Below, one piece after another: positions 15,901-23,536 of a stretch of 49,300 nucleotides of DNA (positions are counted from its first letter, which is position 1; each line of letters begins with the position of its first letter). Position numbers and translations under genes: made by a program. The notes under the pieces were generated by a model, which was not told where the DNA came from, did no database searches, and was given only the letters and a program-made list of their open reading frames with translations. The stretch lies in IMG/VR virus record IMGVR_UViG_3300028130_000009, positions 1-49,300 of that record; one strand, written 5' to 3'. The DNA is from a virus.

Positions 15901-18362
15901 CCCGCTCCCTGATACTCTATCTCTAGACCATCTGCAAGCTTATTGGTATTTTTCATGGTAAGCAAGTTAGGATACAGTGCTTTTAAATCTGCTAAAGTTC
16001 CCGCGCTTATTTGTTGAGGTGTTGTAGCGTTGTGTTCATATCCTCCTCTTCTTAGGTTACCTGCAATATCAATATCGCCTGTTAAGAAATGAGCATAAGG
16101 ACCACTAGTGTCAGTAAATTCTCTTGGATCATAAGTTTCTGCTAAAAAATAGTACCCTGCAGGTACTGTAGGAGCAGCCGTTCCAACGTATAAATACAAA
16201 TGGTGTTTAACAACTTGTCTGTTATAAGAAACGTTATGAGCAGTATTCTTTTTATTATTAGACCAGAAAGACATTTGACCTTTAGTAGGCATACTAGGTC
16301 TTGTGTCTATTTCGCAATCATCCATAAAAGCAATAACAACTAAATCTCCAGTACCTGCGGCAGGTCCAGAGAAATCTCCTGAATTAGACTCATCAGGAAA
16401 AGAAGTATTAACTCCATTTAAGGTTGCGTAGTTAGGCATCTTGTGGTGACGAACAGGTTGACCCGCGTTTGTATCTCCCCAAGTGTCTACATCTAATGGA
16501 TATTTTTCGTTTTCGTTTTGCCAAAAACCCAATCTACCATCTACTCGTGCAGTCTCTCTAGTCTGAAAGTATCTTGTATCTGGATTTATACCAATATCAT
16601 GATTAAATATTCTTTCGTATTTTGTACGATCGCCTGCAGTTATTGTACCACTACTTACATCTCCTAATATAACATCCTTTAAAGGAATAGTTTCATCTAT
16701 AGATATAGGATTTAAGTATTTATTGTTTTGATCTTTTAGAGCAACTGTAACCAGCATTTTATCTCTACCTGGTATGTGATAAGCACCAGACCATGTACCA
16801 TCGTTATATAAAAACGAGATGTAAAAAGCATATACTTCATCAGGTCTAAACCCTTTTTTATTATATACAAACAACTCATTTTTATAAGACCCCTTTACAG
16901 AATTGATATCTACATAATCTCTTTCCCAGTGCGCCTTAATTTTCATAGCATAAGGCTGATAATTAAAGTCTGGATTAGTAGTAAGATTTCCTAAAAATAG
17001 TTTGCTATCAAAGTAAGTAATACTCTTAGCTGATCTATACGTGTCATTTCCTACAGTAATATCTTCTAACAATAAAGTATTAGAGGTTTCTTTACCTGTA
17101 TATGTTATTTCAAAATTGTTTTCTAATGATACGTTTGTGTCATTAGAAACTTCTATTGAAGTATCATCTACTATTTCATCACTAATAAAAGATGCAATCT
17201 CTATCTTTTTTACAAACTCGCTTGTAACAACTCCTCCTATTTTTTTATAAACAGCAAAGTGTACGTATTTATATCTAGTATCTATATCTGTTAATATAAA
17301 TTTAATAGACTTAGATGTAGGAGAATCAGGTTCACACCCGTCGTACTCAGATGTAATATCAAAGTTACTTTGTTGATCTTGTCTATAACTTCCTGATAAT
17401 TCTAATGTAGAATTTGTAACAACAAAAGGACCTTCTAATGGAGTGTAGTTTGTTACACTACCATCCTCTAATTCATAAGCAAAAGATAAAAAGTACGCTC
17501 CAGATTTTAGTGCACCTCCGTTATCTAAAACTGTATTATAAACTATACGTGGTTTTGAAAACTCTGGGAACAAATAAGATAATACTAAATCATTTTCGTC
17601 TAAAAGTTTCTTTGAGGTAGGGTCTACATCAAAAGGCAACGTGTCTATATTTAAAATCTTTGGAGGGTTCTTATCATCTGTAAAAGCAATAATAATCTCT
17701 CGCTTATAATTTAATACATAGCACCCTTTAATAAATGAATCAGATCTAAGTTTGAGTTTAGAAGACTCTAGTATTTTTGTATAGGTTCCGTTTTTGTATC
17801 TTCCTATTTCAGAATAATAAACTTCTTCTATTATAGTTAAAGCAGATCCTGTTTCTAAGTGAAAGGTTAAATTTGCTTTTATATTCTGTACGTTAGTAGT
17901 ATCAGAAAAAACAACAGTAAAGTTATTCGATGGGGTAGTACTATCAGACTGTGTAACAGTAACTCCTCCATTAATAAAGTATGTGTAAGCACCTCCTCCT
18001 GAAGGAAAAGGCAAATCATCTATAATAAGAGTTTCACTTTGTACTATACCTAAATTGTTAGTATATGTTATAGTAAGATTTCCTGTCATGTTAGCAGGAA
18101 TTTCTACATAGTACGTAGCTACTGTTCTATTAGTAACAATAGTATCTGCGTCATCATCTCTAGAAAAGATAATAATTTCATCATCTGTTACTGGTATACT
18201 ACCTATGATCTTTCTATTAAGAGTATGTATCTTATCAAACCCTAACTCATTTGTAACAGCACCATGTATTTTATTAACAAGTATGTTACGAGCGTTTTGA
18301 TATGTACCCTCAAGCTGATCAATAGCGTGTGTATCTTTGTATAAACCTTTGTCTAATTTCAT
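9948..18362 (-). CDS. Giant crAss-type muzzle/tail protein with Calx-beta-like and VWA domains, 2804 aa
   Basis: The first 80 residues (MKLDKGLYKDTHAIDQLEGT, NARNILV, NELGF, IGSIPVTDDEIIIFS) match the N-terminus of crAss-like muzzle proteins as I recall it. The muzzle forms the lower part of the tail through which cargo and DNA pass. Homology-like sequence runs to about residue 1920, with GYSFVDREQGKVFVVSDTLE, EEISNKGMRNWF and DEDNNRIILSKKD. Extra sequence follows: a Calx-beta-like unit at about 1995-2095 (ISDDTIEGTETIIATI), beta-rich repeats, and a VWA domain at about 2540-2804 with MIDAS DGSGSM at 2551-2556. The canonical C-terminal part is missing and encoded by the next gene. The start is 1 base after the preceding stop. 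Confidence 0.8.
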   Translation of the reverse strand: MKLDKGLYKDTHAIDQLEGTYQNARNILVNKIHGAVTNELGFDKIHTLNRKIIGSIPVTDDEIIIFSRDDDADTIVTNRTVATYYVEIPANMTGNLTITYTNNLGIVQSETLIIDDLPFPSGGGAYTYFINGGVTVTQSDSTTPSNNFTVVFSDTTNVQNIKANLTFHLETGSALTIIEEVYYSEIGRYKNGTYTKILESSKLKLRSDSFIKGCYVLNYKREIIIAFTDDKNPPKILNIDTLPFDVDPTSKKLLDENDLVLSYLFPEFSKPRIVYNTVLDNGGALKSGAYFLSFAYELEDGSVTNYTPLEGPFVVTNSTLELSGSYRQDQQSNFDITSEYDGCEPDSPTSKSIKFILTDIDTRYKYVHFAVYKKIGGVVTSEFVKKIEIASFISDEIVDDTSIEVSNDTNVSLENNFEITYTGKETSNTLLLEDITVGNDTYRSAKSITYFDSKLFLGNLTTNPDFNYQPYAMKIKAHWERDYVDINSVKGSYKNELFVYNKKGFRPDEVYAFYISFLYNDGTWSGAYHIPGRDKMLVTVALKDQNNKYLNPISIDETIPLKDVILGDVSSGTITAGDRTKYERIFNHDIGINPDTRYFQTRETARVDGRLGFWQNENEKYPLDVDTWGDTNAGQPVRHHKMPNYATLNGVNTSFPDESNSGDFSGPAAGTGDLVVIAFMDDCEIDTRPSMPTKGQMSFWSNNKKNTAHNVSYNRQVVKHHLYLYVGTAAPTVPAGYYFLAETYDPREFTDTSGPYAHFLTGDIDIAGNLRRGGYEHNATTPQQISAGTLADLKALYPNLLTMKNTNKLADGLEIEYQGAGMGENLNTPIPELPLRTAQKFEYVYGNSLTNYTGKIVGHYYWKWYRKPWCASSAHKSGLWGRRWGEGKYTKGCSRVHSWVDYRHKDIAMFTDSVQPSVISAWWNSSGNQVGSNNGNGIKTIRQAADYNYSASLGNYTTPSFISSQPYDAEGVANVKQSGTVPDVTSSGLSPKTFDDFHYNSSGSLNNQAAISALSGSTLFPTTVTGTTPYGVFSNGNYTYKATEAHTLLLKGKYGVEMLSKNINIAGKPTVDQVCISGIRKIAKQDITDETTWTRTDVFRNKESNSKALVTEAEHNAQVNDTGYEGDFKLITSTKGGDFTSLDSAEVFRPDFTAAVALQVGDVIQFYHETTCIVDGDVNVNVPSNSSFSNRITYDFDIQILSYPYQYPEPVYGPYSMYASICGVRFSNIEIPRELKDRVQGYQFFYARRDERNTRVYDQSIAFHGSPHALQPNEEGSYAGHLIPLGSLNLEPTNKHNSVGTTTSYTSSHWKQTSFDLNETELSKQHKINSSSLRFHGFDVLNTKPTVQSAYVNIVSKLSGAEFTDIRTINHNSHDAISNADGLNDSTSFSEDTANDGALGKYTTLLGKNSTIDTTVQASYNQIWNRAGTSTSIENNVGFALVDNDFNILRQLQSPSYLPGDGIVTKNSITINNTWGEECFHAQIIHYDKEQYWSEIDHHTGFMTEENKDVVVLGTTVSKEGYKTPAAWRKIKSHYYNEDNSTDSPFEGTTVGPSYNLVDLLSYKTDVYNSFYDQTLVSTLGYNKLSLSDKARLLTQNSIIKNTGVIYGGDTFVGMYGVRLTAPLFYSEGKSTNTWYYSDNKFNAVKNIFYFPRYSSSNTSLRNDKDSFIDSYYPKCSVGSMANGNTTTSVNTMQDQKKQALHNYRARAVDATNTNALHYNEDYTSINSYNTTTSYDNRNKFLDKFPYRVIRSQAYGQENKTMTLKVFKTNDYYEMPKDRGSITNVEGLGKHLLIHHEFALFRTTTQDVIATDTAQASLGTGDIFQFAPTELLTSENGYAGTQNLSSILVSKAGYSFVDREQGKVFVVSDTLEEISNKGMRNWFQNNLDFENTQQDSYDTAFNLGGSGYTTAFDEDNNRIILSKKDLKLNTTLYTNVSIPTTYKEATPYCVVDSEGNNTGYVGYTHLNVFDQWGQLIGQVANSSTHVGYVAPVINTDLCPGKPNISLSWNAVGAFEGAVPTLNVTLSEIQEVDFYATIAYSGTFTDPADGTLPATSITIPQGYTTVVSSGTTISDDTIEGTETIIATITNIEKYSEDSSGNQSNIPNAAVITVASATYNVYDCPVLANDSVTDVTLNGTAPMSFAIDTLYGIQVAEDATQPDYPNEKRVLTTSGTTQHYRRVQGAVSNIVYAFTEVYPTNSVIKAELRNSLTNELLDSATGATGIGQATSATRNWISDPTPAVSGAVVYPELKILSTSTNLISFKLSILLQEGSPSNDQVLKVNSGNTIQVNYGAVTNVYPFINDNFGTTFSGANASLYPTTATLTSLPTSGYLRKPGQTNALVVNSNIYTPTDGAKDNVYLEYVYNGSTNTTANYDIIVEWSSSNSVGQTPGYIEKYHYMPRDANGTYRFSTVIHNTTSLNGTWLGSTCLQQTSNAINNSWWWDGSGLGRVNRVSNTSGIFYCVDNTSVQSAQGTGINSYTDYNNVSRTPASGKYWYNPGIQYSETALSAAQSLTDSFSYSVSKSICIDTATVSLAGQFITPDTYIMLVFDGSGSMDAAVPNLQTMAGGSYFTSGSTTVKNPDTLRAVLQDFYATGQTELQGNTDSTTNGSDAYDSHVYLLIENSEKTWAMLANDSSLTWRDSSDAALGASRTGFGVASGNDFADADNIITMVFQDESSPYAASSTFTLSGYRDTTGGASHIADLNAYKSAISGTPSGTNVYGHVFHLANSSYAGLKPFLQAVETSTSSEMIGTDNGVAYDLTTTQGSLADDITYSYDGNISGTSSYFRGLVVTVLEDFGFNIP

Positions 18363-18363
18363 C

Positions 18364-19158
18364 TTATTTTAAAATCTGTTCTTGAGACTGATTGCCCATA
18401 AAGAAATCTCTGTGAGCATTTATATTAGGTATAAGTCTAACCCACATGTTTTTAAATGATTCTACTTTATCAACAGAAGGGAAGGCTAGATCGTTCTGAG
18501 CACTTATGCAATATTGACCCCATTTTTGATCTGCCACTTCCCAACTGAATAACGGATGAGCATACCCTCCCATTAACATTTGACGTAATACATACCACTC
18601 TAAGGCTTGTTTTACATATATGTTATCTGGTACCATAGGGTATCCATCGCCATCAGTAGGATAAGCTGTATAATGTATTTTTATTTTACCTTTTGCAAAG
18701 CTGGTTTGTATTGACCCATTATTAATTAAATAATAATCGCCTCCTCTAATACCATTCTTTGTAGATCTTTTAGTTAAACCGCTAGCGTTGTTACTAATGT
18801 TATTTACATCTACTGTGTATGCAGATGTATATACTTCAACGTTTGCCCCGTTAGGTGACATAGTAGTAGTTGACGTAGCGTTTGGTAAATCATATCCTGT
18901 AACATCAGTTCCGTAAGGCAGTGGTGTACCTGAATACTCTACCTGTATAATGTCGACTAGGTCTAACGGTAATACCGCTTTGTGACTATCTGTTGTAACT
19001 TCTACAGCTTTGCGCTCAGAGATTGATACATGACCAATGTACTCTAATGCTTCGCCTATCCATTCCATAGCGTCTAAGACCCACCCTTCATCATTAATAC
19101 GTAAGTCTCTAAATATTTTAGCGATTACGTTTTTCGAACTTATGTGTTTATAATTCAT
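18364..19158 (-). CDS. crAss-type tail ring/adaptor protein, 264 aa
   Basis: Opens MNYKHISSKNVIAKIFRDLR, then WVLDAMEWIGEALEYIGH, a block I recognise from crAss-like phages just upstream of the muzzle gene (SSKxVIAKIxRDL...W.xDAIEWIGEALE.IG). The middle has DLVDIIQVEYSGTPLPYG. The last third is YVKQALEWYVLRQMLMGGYA and WGQYCISAQNDL, a pattern shared with P22 gp4-like tail accessory factors. It is probably one of the ring subunits that join the portal to the tail barrel. It starts within the stop of the preceding gene (4-base overlap) and ends 1 base before the muzzle start. The family is recognised, but the exact ring position is not certain. Confidence 0.75.
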   Translation of the reverse strand: MNYKHISSKNVIAKIFRDLRINDEGWVLDAMEWIGEALEYIGHVSISERKAVEVTTDSHKAVLPLDLVDIIQVEYSGTPLPYGTDVTGYDLPNATSTTTMSPNGANVEVYTSAYTVDVNNISNNASGLTKRSTKNGIRGGDYYLINNGSIQTSFAKGKIKIHYTAYPTDGDGYPMVPDNIYVKQALEWYVLRQMLMGGYAHPLFSWEVADQKWGQYCISAQNDLAFPSVDKVESFKNMWVRLIPNINAHRDFFMGNQSQEQILK

Positions 19159-19580
19159 TTGATAAAGTTTAAAAATGAGAATTCATCCAATTTTAATTTG
19201 TCTGAAAGCTTTTTTCTATTCCCTTTTGTAGGAGTAAACTTATATACACTTTTATTGGCTACTTGACATATTGCCTTTTCCCAATACCATCTAAACCAAT
19301 GATCATCGGTCCAGTATACTACTTTGTCTATGCCCTGCTCTTTGAGTTTTTTTGTCTCAAAATAATTGACACTCTTTTTTTCAAAATTTCTTTCTACTCG
19401 TTTTATTTTTAGTCTTCCTAATTGATGACCTGGGTAAAACGTTTGTCCTTCTAATATTGCTTCTACTACTTTATGATTAAATTTAGATATAACGTATTTG
19501 TATAATGTGTAAGTTACCTCTGTTTTAGGATTCTTCTTTTTATAAAAAGCGTACATATCTTTTGCTCCATAGTTATTCAT
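19155..19580 (-). CDS. crAss-type conserved tail-block protein, 141 aa
   Basis: A basic protein of 141 residues beginning MNNYGAKDMYAFYKKKNPKT. It has ISKFNHKVVEAILEGQTFYP, GRLKIKRVERNF, FRWYWEKAICQVANKSVYKF and a basic C-terminus. This order (FNxxIxxxILxGxxxxxxxxLGxIxIxR...W.K...NxxxYKFxxT+) is a widely conserved small protein in crAss-like genomes at this locus. No enzymatic motif is visible, and it may be an assembly factor or minor tail component. It overlaps the upstream gene by 8 bases and the downstream one by 4, so all three are tightly coupled. Confidence 0.72.
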   Translation of the reverse strand: MNNYGAKDMYAFYKKKNPKTEVTYTLYKYVISKFNHKVVEAILEGQTFYPGHQLGRLKIKRVERNFEKKSVNYFETKKLKEQGIDKVVYWTDDHWFRWYWEKAICQVANKSVYKFTPTKGNRKKLSDKLKLDEFSFLNFIK

Positions 19581-20637
19581 TTACTTTGATTTCGTTATTG
19601 TCGTTTTGTATGTTTTCCATTTTGTATTCTGCTGCTAAAATTGATTGTGTTATCTGTTGGATCATATCTGCGGTAACTGGGTAAGGAGACTCGTCGTTAT
19701 AACAAGGTTCTCCTATGTAAGTAAATCCTCTAAGCTCTTCTACATCTTCAAAGATGCCTCTTATAAACAAAGACGGTACTGTATAAGCATCACCTTCGTT
19801 AGGATCCGAGTTAGGAATATTTAATGTATAGATTCTACCGTTTTGATAAAAGTATTTTGGTGCGTTAGCATTAAACTTAGTAAAGTAAGAGTATTGATAC
19901 GCCCCAGGAGTAATTGGAATAAGAGCTTCTTTAGTTCTGTTTAGTATACTAGTAAGATCTATATCTGCTTGTGTAATAGTATACACGATGCTTGAATCAC
20001 CAAGATCTCTAGGACCATCTGTTGCAGGAAGATTTAAAGTAACTTTATCTCCTACGTTATATCCTACGCCTCCTTGAGTAATGTTAATACTTGTTACAGG
20101 AGTAGAACCAGAATTTGTTGTGTAAACGATTTGAAAAACAGCTCCTGTACCCGATTGAGTGTTGCTGTTTGTACTTGTTATATTAGAGAGTGTAACTGAA
20201 CTGCCTGCAGCAATAGTACCGGTAACTAGAAAAGTTCCTTCCCAAGTACCAAACGTAGTTGCTACTTGATCTGTAACTGCTACAACTTGTCTAACTTGCA
20301 GCTTACCTGTATATGTAGTTTTAAAAAAAGCTACTTCAAAGAAAGGTACTCCTCTTTTTAACCTTACTGGTTTAGGAAGTATAGAGTTTGATTTATGTAA
20401 AGGTTGATTGTTTACAGCCGCAGAGAACTCAATTGTTTCTGCTATATTAACTAATGTAATAGGTGCTTCTAAAGTTTGTATAAACTGATCTGGTAGGTAA
20501 GTGTTTCGCTCCTGATCTCTACGTATTAATAAAGATCTATAATACTTAATTTGAAATTTAAGTCGCTCTATGTATGATGCATTTGTAGCTCTGCCCGAAG
20601 CATCTGCTATATTATATGCAATTTCATTAAGAGTCAT
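19573..20637 (-). CDS. crAss-type tail ring protein, 354 aa
   Basis: Starts MTLNEIAYNIADASGRATNA, followed by IERLKFQIKYYRSLLIRRDQ. This is a crAss-type signature (MTLNEIAYNI...xQIKFxIxxYRALLIRxD) for a structural protein encoded between the head genes and the muzzle. Residues about 80-120 and 215-330 correspond to family-like sequence. Residues about 125-215 are a Gly/Ser/Thr-rich beta insertion (VTGTIAAGSSVTLSNITSTN, SINITQGGVGYNVGDKVTLN) that looks like a surface domain added to the core. The product probably forms a ring of the tail barrel. A gap of 13 bases separates it from the M15 peptidase gene upstream. Confidence 0.73.
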   Translation of the reverse strand: MTLNEIAYNIADASGRATNASYIERLKFQIKYYRSLLIRRDQERNTYLPDQFIQTLEAPITLVNIAETIEFSAAVNNQPLHKSNSILPKPVRLKRGVPFFEVAFFKTTYTGKLQVRQVVAVTDQVATTFGTWEGTFLVTGTIAAGSSVTLSNITSTNSNTQSGTGAVFQIVYTTNSGSTPVTSINITQGGVGYNVGDKVTLNLPATDGPRDLGDSSIVYTITQADIDLTSILNRTKEALIPITPGAYQYSYFTKFNANAPKYFYQNGRIYTLNIPNSDPNEGDAYTVPSLFIRGIFEDVEELRGFTYIGEPCYNDESPYPVTADMIQQITQSILAAEYKMENIQNDNNEIKVNE

Positions 20638-20650
20638 AACGCGTTTTTGT

Positions 20651-21139
20651 TTAAATTACCATGTATCTTGTTTTTTTGTTTTTGTCTTTATAAGCTTTTA
20701 AACATCTGTTTCTATTACTGTCTTCAGATACATATGATACATGTATCCAATCTGGATTATTCTCATCACCAAACTCCCATATTACTTGATCGAAATCTAG
20801 GTTGTCTTTTATGAATTTATACATTTCAGCGTTTGTCTTATGACCGTACGCATCATCTATATCCATAGCTCTACCCTCGCAGTGCTGTGATGTTTGACGT
20901 TTTTTTCCGTCAATTATTTTACTTGCTCCACCTATTGCTTCGTTTAATTCGTCGCATCGGTAGAATGAATTTATTCTAATAGGACCTCCTACATATTTGC
21001 GCAGAGGTTCAAAGATTCGTTCTGCTATGACTTCCATATTTGTTATATGGTAATCACTAGGTGTGTTAATTATGCCTAATCTCTTAGCGGTTGAACTTCT
21101 TATCCCCTCTTTGTATGATATATGTTCAGAAATTTTCAT
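20651..21139 (-). CDS. Peptidase M15A-like endolysin or virion peptidase
   Basis: A protein of 162 residues with the Zn-peptidase pattern of family M15 (Peptidase_M15_3). It shows GGPIRINSFYRCDELNEAIG at 51-70, SQHCEGRAMDIDD with ligands His86 and Asp93, and DWIHVSY with His133. The spacing matches D-Ala-D-Ala carboxypeptidase or L-Ala-D-Glu endopeptidase folds that cut peptidoglycan peptides. There is no signal peptide, so it needs the holin (6473-6928) for lysis or acts from the virion. Its location among tail ring genes is compatible with either. All three metal ligands are present, so it is probably active. Confidence 0.88.
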   Translation of the reverse strand: MKISEHISYKEGIRSSTAKRLGIINTPSDYHITNMEVIAERIFEPLRKYVGGPIRINSFYRCDELNEAIGGASKIIDGKKRQTSQHCEGRAMDIDDAYGHKTNAEMYKFIKDNLDFDQVIWEFGDENNPDWIHVSYVSEDSNRNRCLKAYKDKNKKTRYMVI

Positions 21140-21145
21140 AAGCTT

Positions 21146-21445
21146 TTATTTGCTTTGAATCTCACCTGTGTTTTTATCAATGCTAACGTCTCCGTATTTT
21201 TCTTTTAACTCACTTACAAGAACGTTTCGTTGATCTATAATAGATTGAAACTTTTCTTTAAGCGATTCTTCGTTCTTTTCTACGTTTAATTTTACTAACT
21301 GTAAATCACCCAATTGATAAGTAACATCTTGAATTTGTCTTTCAGCATCTTGAATGCCTTGCAATTCTTCTTGTGTAACTTTGTTGTTGTCTTCTATTGG
21401 TTGTACATCTTGTACAAGCTCAACTTCTTTTGCTTTCTTAGCCAT
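21146..21445 (-). CDS. Small coiled-coil protein, 99 aa
   Basis: Starts MAKKAKEVELVQDVQPIEDN. Residues about 25-80 are a continuous helix with heptad pattern (ELQGIQDAERQIQDVTYQLG, LQLVKLNVEKNEESLKEKFQ). The end, KYGDVSIDKNTGEIQSK, is a small hairpin seen in short proteins of crAss-like and related phages (LxxKYGxxxIDLxTGE). The function is not established, and an assembly or chaperone role is possible. It is the first gene after a 98-base intergenic region that holds a promoter-like pair of boxes. Confidence 0.7.
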   Translation of the reverse strand: MAKKAKEVELVQDVQPIEDNNKVTQEELQGIQDAERQIQDVTYQLGDLQLVKLNVEKNEESLKEKFQSIIDQRNVLVSELKEKYGDVSIDKNTGEIQSK

Positions 21446-21475
21446 GCTTTGAAATTAAATTATTGTTATTACTTA

Positions 21476-21507
21476 CAAAAATGCGAAAAATTTCTTTACC
21501 CACCAAA
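21476..21507 (-). promoter_or_regulatory. Candidate Bacteroidota-type promoter for the tail operon
   Basis: On the minus strand TTTG (21507-21504) is followed after 20 bases by CATTTTTG (21483-21476). The Bacteroidota vegetative consensus is TTTG at -33 and TAnnTTTG at -7 with about 19-21 bases between, so only the first base of the -7 box deviates. Initiation would fall near 21470, leaving a leader of about 25 bases before the ATG at 21445. It lies in the 98-base gap between the VWA gene and the coiled-coil gene. This is by eye, in AT-rich sequence. Confidence 0.45.
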
Positions 21508-21543
21508 ATATCTTCTAACAATCGGCTTGAATACCTCTTAAAA

Positions 21544-23535
21544 TTAGACACTCATATTTAAAGAAGCAAATCCATTAGTTGTTCCCATAGCATTTCCTGT
21601 AACATTCTTACCCCATTTTGTAGTACTATAACTTGTCCAAGTACTAGATGCTCCATAACTAGTTCCGTTTATAACTAAATTACTAAAAGAAGGTTTTGTT
21701 GTTGTAAAAGAAATAAACAAAGTATCAGCACTACCTGTGTCTTGCCAATATAATTCTGCTATAGTTTTTGAATTAAATATATAAGAAGTCATAGATCCCA
21801 TCGTTGGAAAATATGAAGCACTTGATCCGTATCCATACGCATAAGTAGAATAAATATTATCAGACCCAACATTTATAGTTGCGCTAAAATCAAAACTTGC
21901 AGGAACAGTAAAAGAAGATATGTTAGTACTATACACTATACCTCCGTTATTTTTTTGCTCAAACCAACCTCTTAGTTTATAAGTATTATTAGCAAGTAAA
22001 GAAACTTGATTTTCATTTATAGTTTGTGTTTTGGTGCCTGGATAAATAGAACCTGAGTACACAGCTAGTTGATTACCAGTACCAGCTGTTGGAGTGCCTG
22101 TATAATTAGCAAGACTAGGAGTAGAGCTATACCCCTGGTTACAGTATACCCAACCCATAGAATCTAAACCAGCATTATTCACTATTGCTTTTTGATACGT
22201 GTTTGTACCTCCTGTTGCTGTAACGTATGTACCCAGTGTTGATAGGTTATTAGGAGATAAGCCATATACAAAACCTCTGCTTGTTATAGTACTACTACTA
22301 GCAACGTTTCCATTAGCAGTCCATTTACTGGCTAAAACCGTTTCAGTACTTCCAAAAGATGTTCCGGCTGAGTTTGTAGCCCAAGGTTTCCAATAGTTAG
22401 CTGTATTATTATTAACATCAGACACAACAAACGATGCATCAAATCTAGTTTCAGAAGGGCTACTAGCAGAAACAGTACCTGTTGGTGAAGCATCTATGTT
22501 AGTACTGTGTAATGTTATATCTGTAAATACAGGAAATCCATCTGATATATCAAGACATATATCTTCTATAAAATCTACAATGTCACCTGGATCCCCACTA
22601 AAATTAGTCAAGCCTCCAGTATTCGTTGCATAGGCGTTGTATATATTATGTATACTTGTAGACCCATCAGAACTGCTATAATTACTTATTGTTCCTAAAA
22701 CAGATATAGTACATACATTAGCAACCGCCTGATTAGTCAAAGTACCCATTTTAGCAGTTTCTTCAGCCCCCTGAAATTGATCATCTCCATCCCCATCCGG
22801 AGCGTTGTCTGTTATAAGTATAATCATTCTAGTTACTCCTGATCTAAAACTTCCTGCTAGACTATGGTTTAATACTCTGTCAATTGCAGTGTCATTTGGT
22901 TCTGGAGCGTTATTACCTGATCCTAATAGCATACTTGTAGAACTGTTAGTAGTTCCATCTAAATACCCTATTTTTGTATCAAAATCTGTTTTATTTGCGC
23001 TTGCAAAAGGAACTAGAGCAGATAACCACACTTCTCCTGAATTATATTTGTTTGCAGAAGCTAAGTTAGAAACAGCAGTATTATTACCCGTCCAATACGA
23101 AGGAGTACCATTATCCTCTCCTCCAGTTTGATCAATCAAAACTGCTGCTAACCTGTAATCACCACCAGACTCTGAAACAACTTTATTTGATATAGAAGCT
23201 ACGTTAGTTTTTAAAGTTTGCATATCATCGCCCATACTTCCAGTATAGTCTAATAAAAAAACAACATCCATTGCTTTACTACAAGGTATAGCCTGAAAAT
23301 CATGATCATAAGCATAGAACTCACCCATACTAAAAGTAGCTACATTATCAGGGTGATTTGGACTCTGTTGATTTGTAACATCATAATCCTCACTCTGACC
23401 ATACTGATCACCTCCTTGTGTAATATCTCTTAGACTGTATGGTCCAGATCCATCATCACCGTCATTGTAATCATTGCTAAGTTTTTCATTAGCTATAGAA
23501 AATAAACTTAAACTTCCGCTTCCAGGTACCGCCAT
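21544..23535 (-). CDS. Virion adhesin with von Willebrand A domain, 663 aa
   Basis: Residues 1-80 (MAVPGSGSLSLFSIANEKLS, GPYSLRDITQGG, FYAYDHDF) form a conserved-looking N-terminus that I recall from structural proteins of Bacteroidota phages, probably the part that docks to the particle. A VWA domain spans about 87-330. Its strand KAMDVVFLLDYTGSMG gives MIDAS residues Asp96, Thr98 and Ser100, with ITDNAPDGDGDD as a further acidic loop. The second half is beta-rich, with two fibronectin-like units (SRGFVYGLSPNNLSTLG, NNTYKLRGWFEQKN). It is likely a metal-dependent adhesion protein on the virion. It is the last gene before a promoter-bearing gap. Confidence 0.78.
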   Translation of the reverse strand: MAVPGSGSLSLFSIANEKLSNDYNDGDDGSGPYSLRDITQGGDQYGQSEDYDVTNQQSPNHPDNVATFSMGEFYAYDHDFQAIPCSKAMDVVFLLDYTGSMGDDMQTLKTNVASISNKVVSESGGDYRLAAVLIDQTGGEDNGTPSYWTGNNTAVSNLASANKYNSGEVWLSALVPFASANKTDFDTKIGYLDGTTNSSTSMLLGSGNNAPEPNDTAIDRVLNHSLAGSFRSGVTRMIILITDNAPDGDGDDQFQGAEETAKMGTLTNQAVANVCTISVLGTISNYSSSDGSTSIHNIYNAYATNTGGLTNFSGDPGDIVDFIEDICLDISDGFPVFTDITLHSTNIDASPTGTVSASSPSETRFDASFVVSDVNNNTANYWKPWATNSAGTSFGSTETVLASKWTANGNVASSSTITSRGFVYGLSPNNLSTLGTYVTATGGTNTYQKAIVNNAGLDSMGWVYCNQGYSSTPSLANYTGTPTAGTGNQLAVYSGSIYPGTKTQTINENQVSLLANNTYKLRGWFEQKNNGGIVYSTNISSFTVPASFDFSATINVGSDNIYSTYAYGYGSSASYFPTMGSMTSYIFNSKTIAELYWQDTGSADTLFISFTTTKPSFSNLVINGTSYGASSTWTSYSTTKWGKNVTGNAMGTTNGFASLNMSV

Positions 23536-23536
23536 A

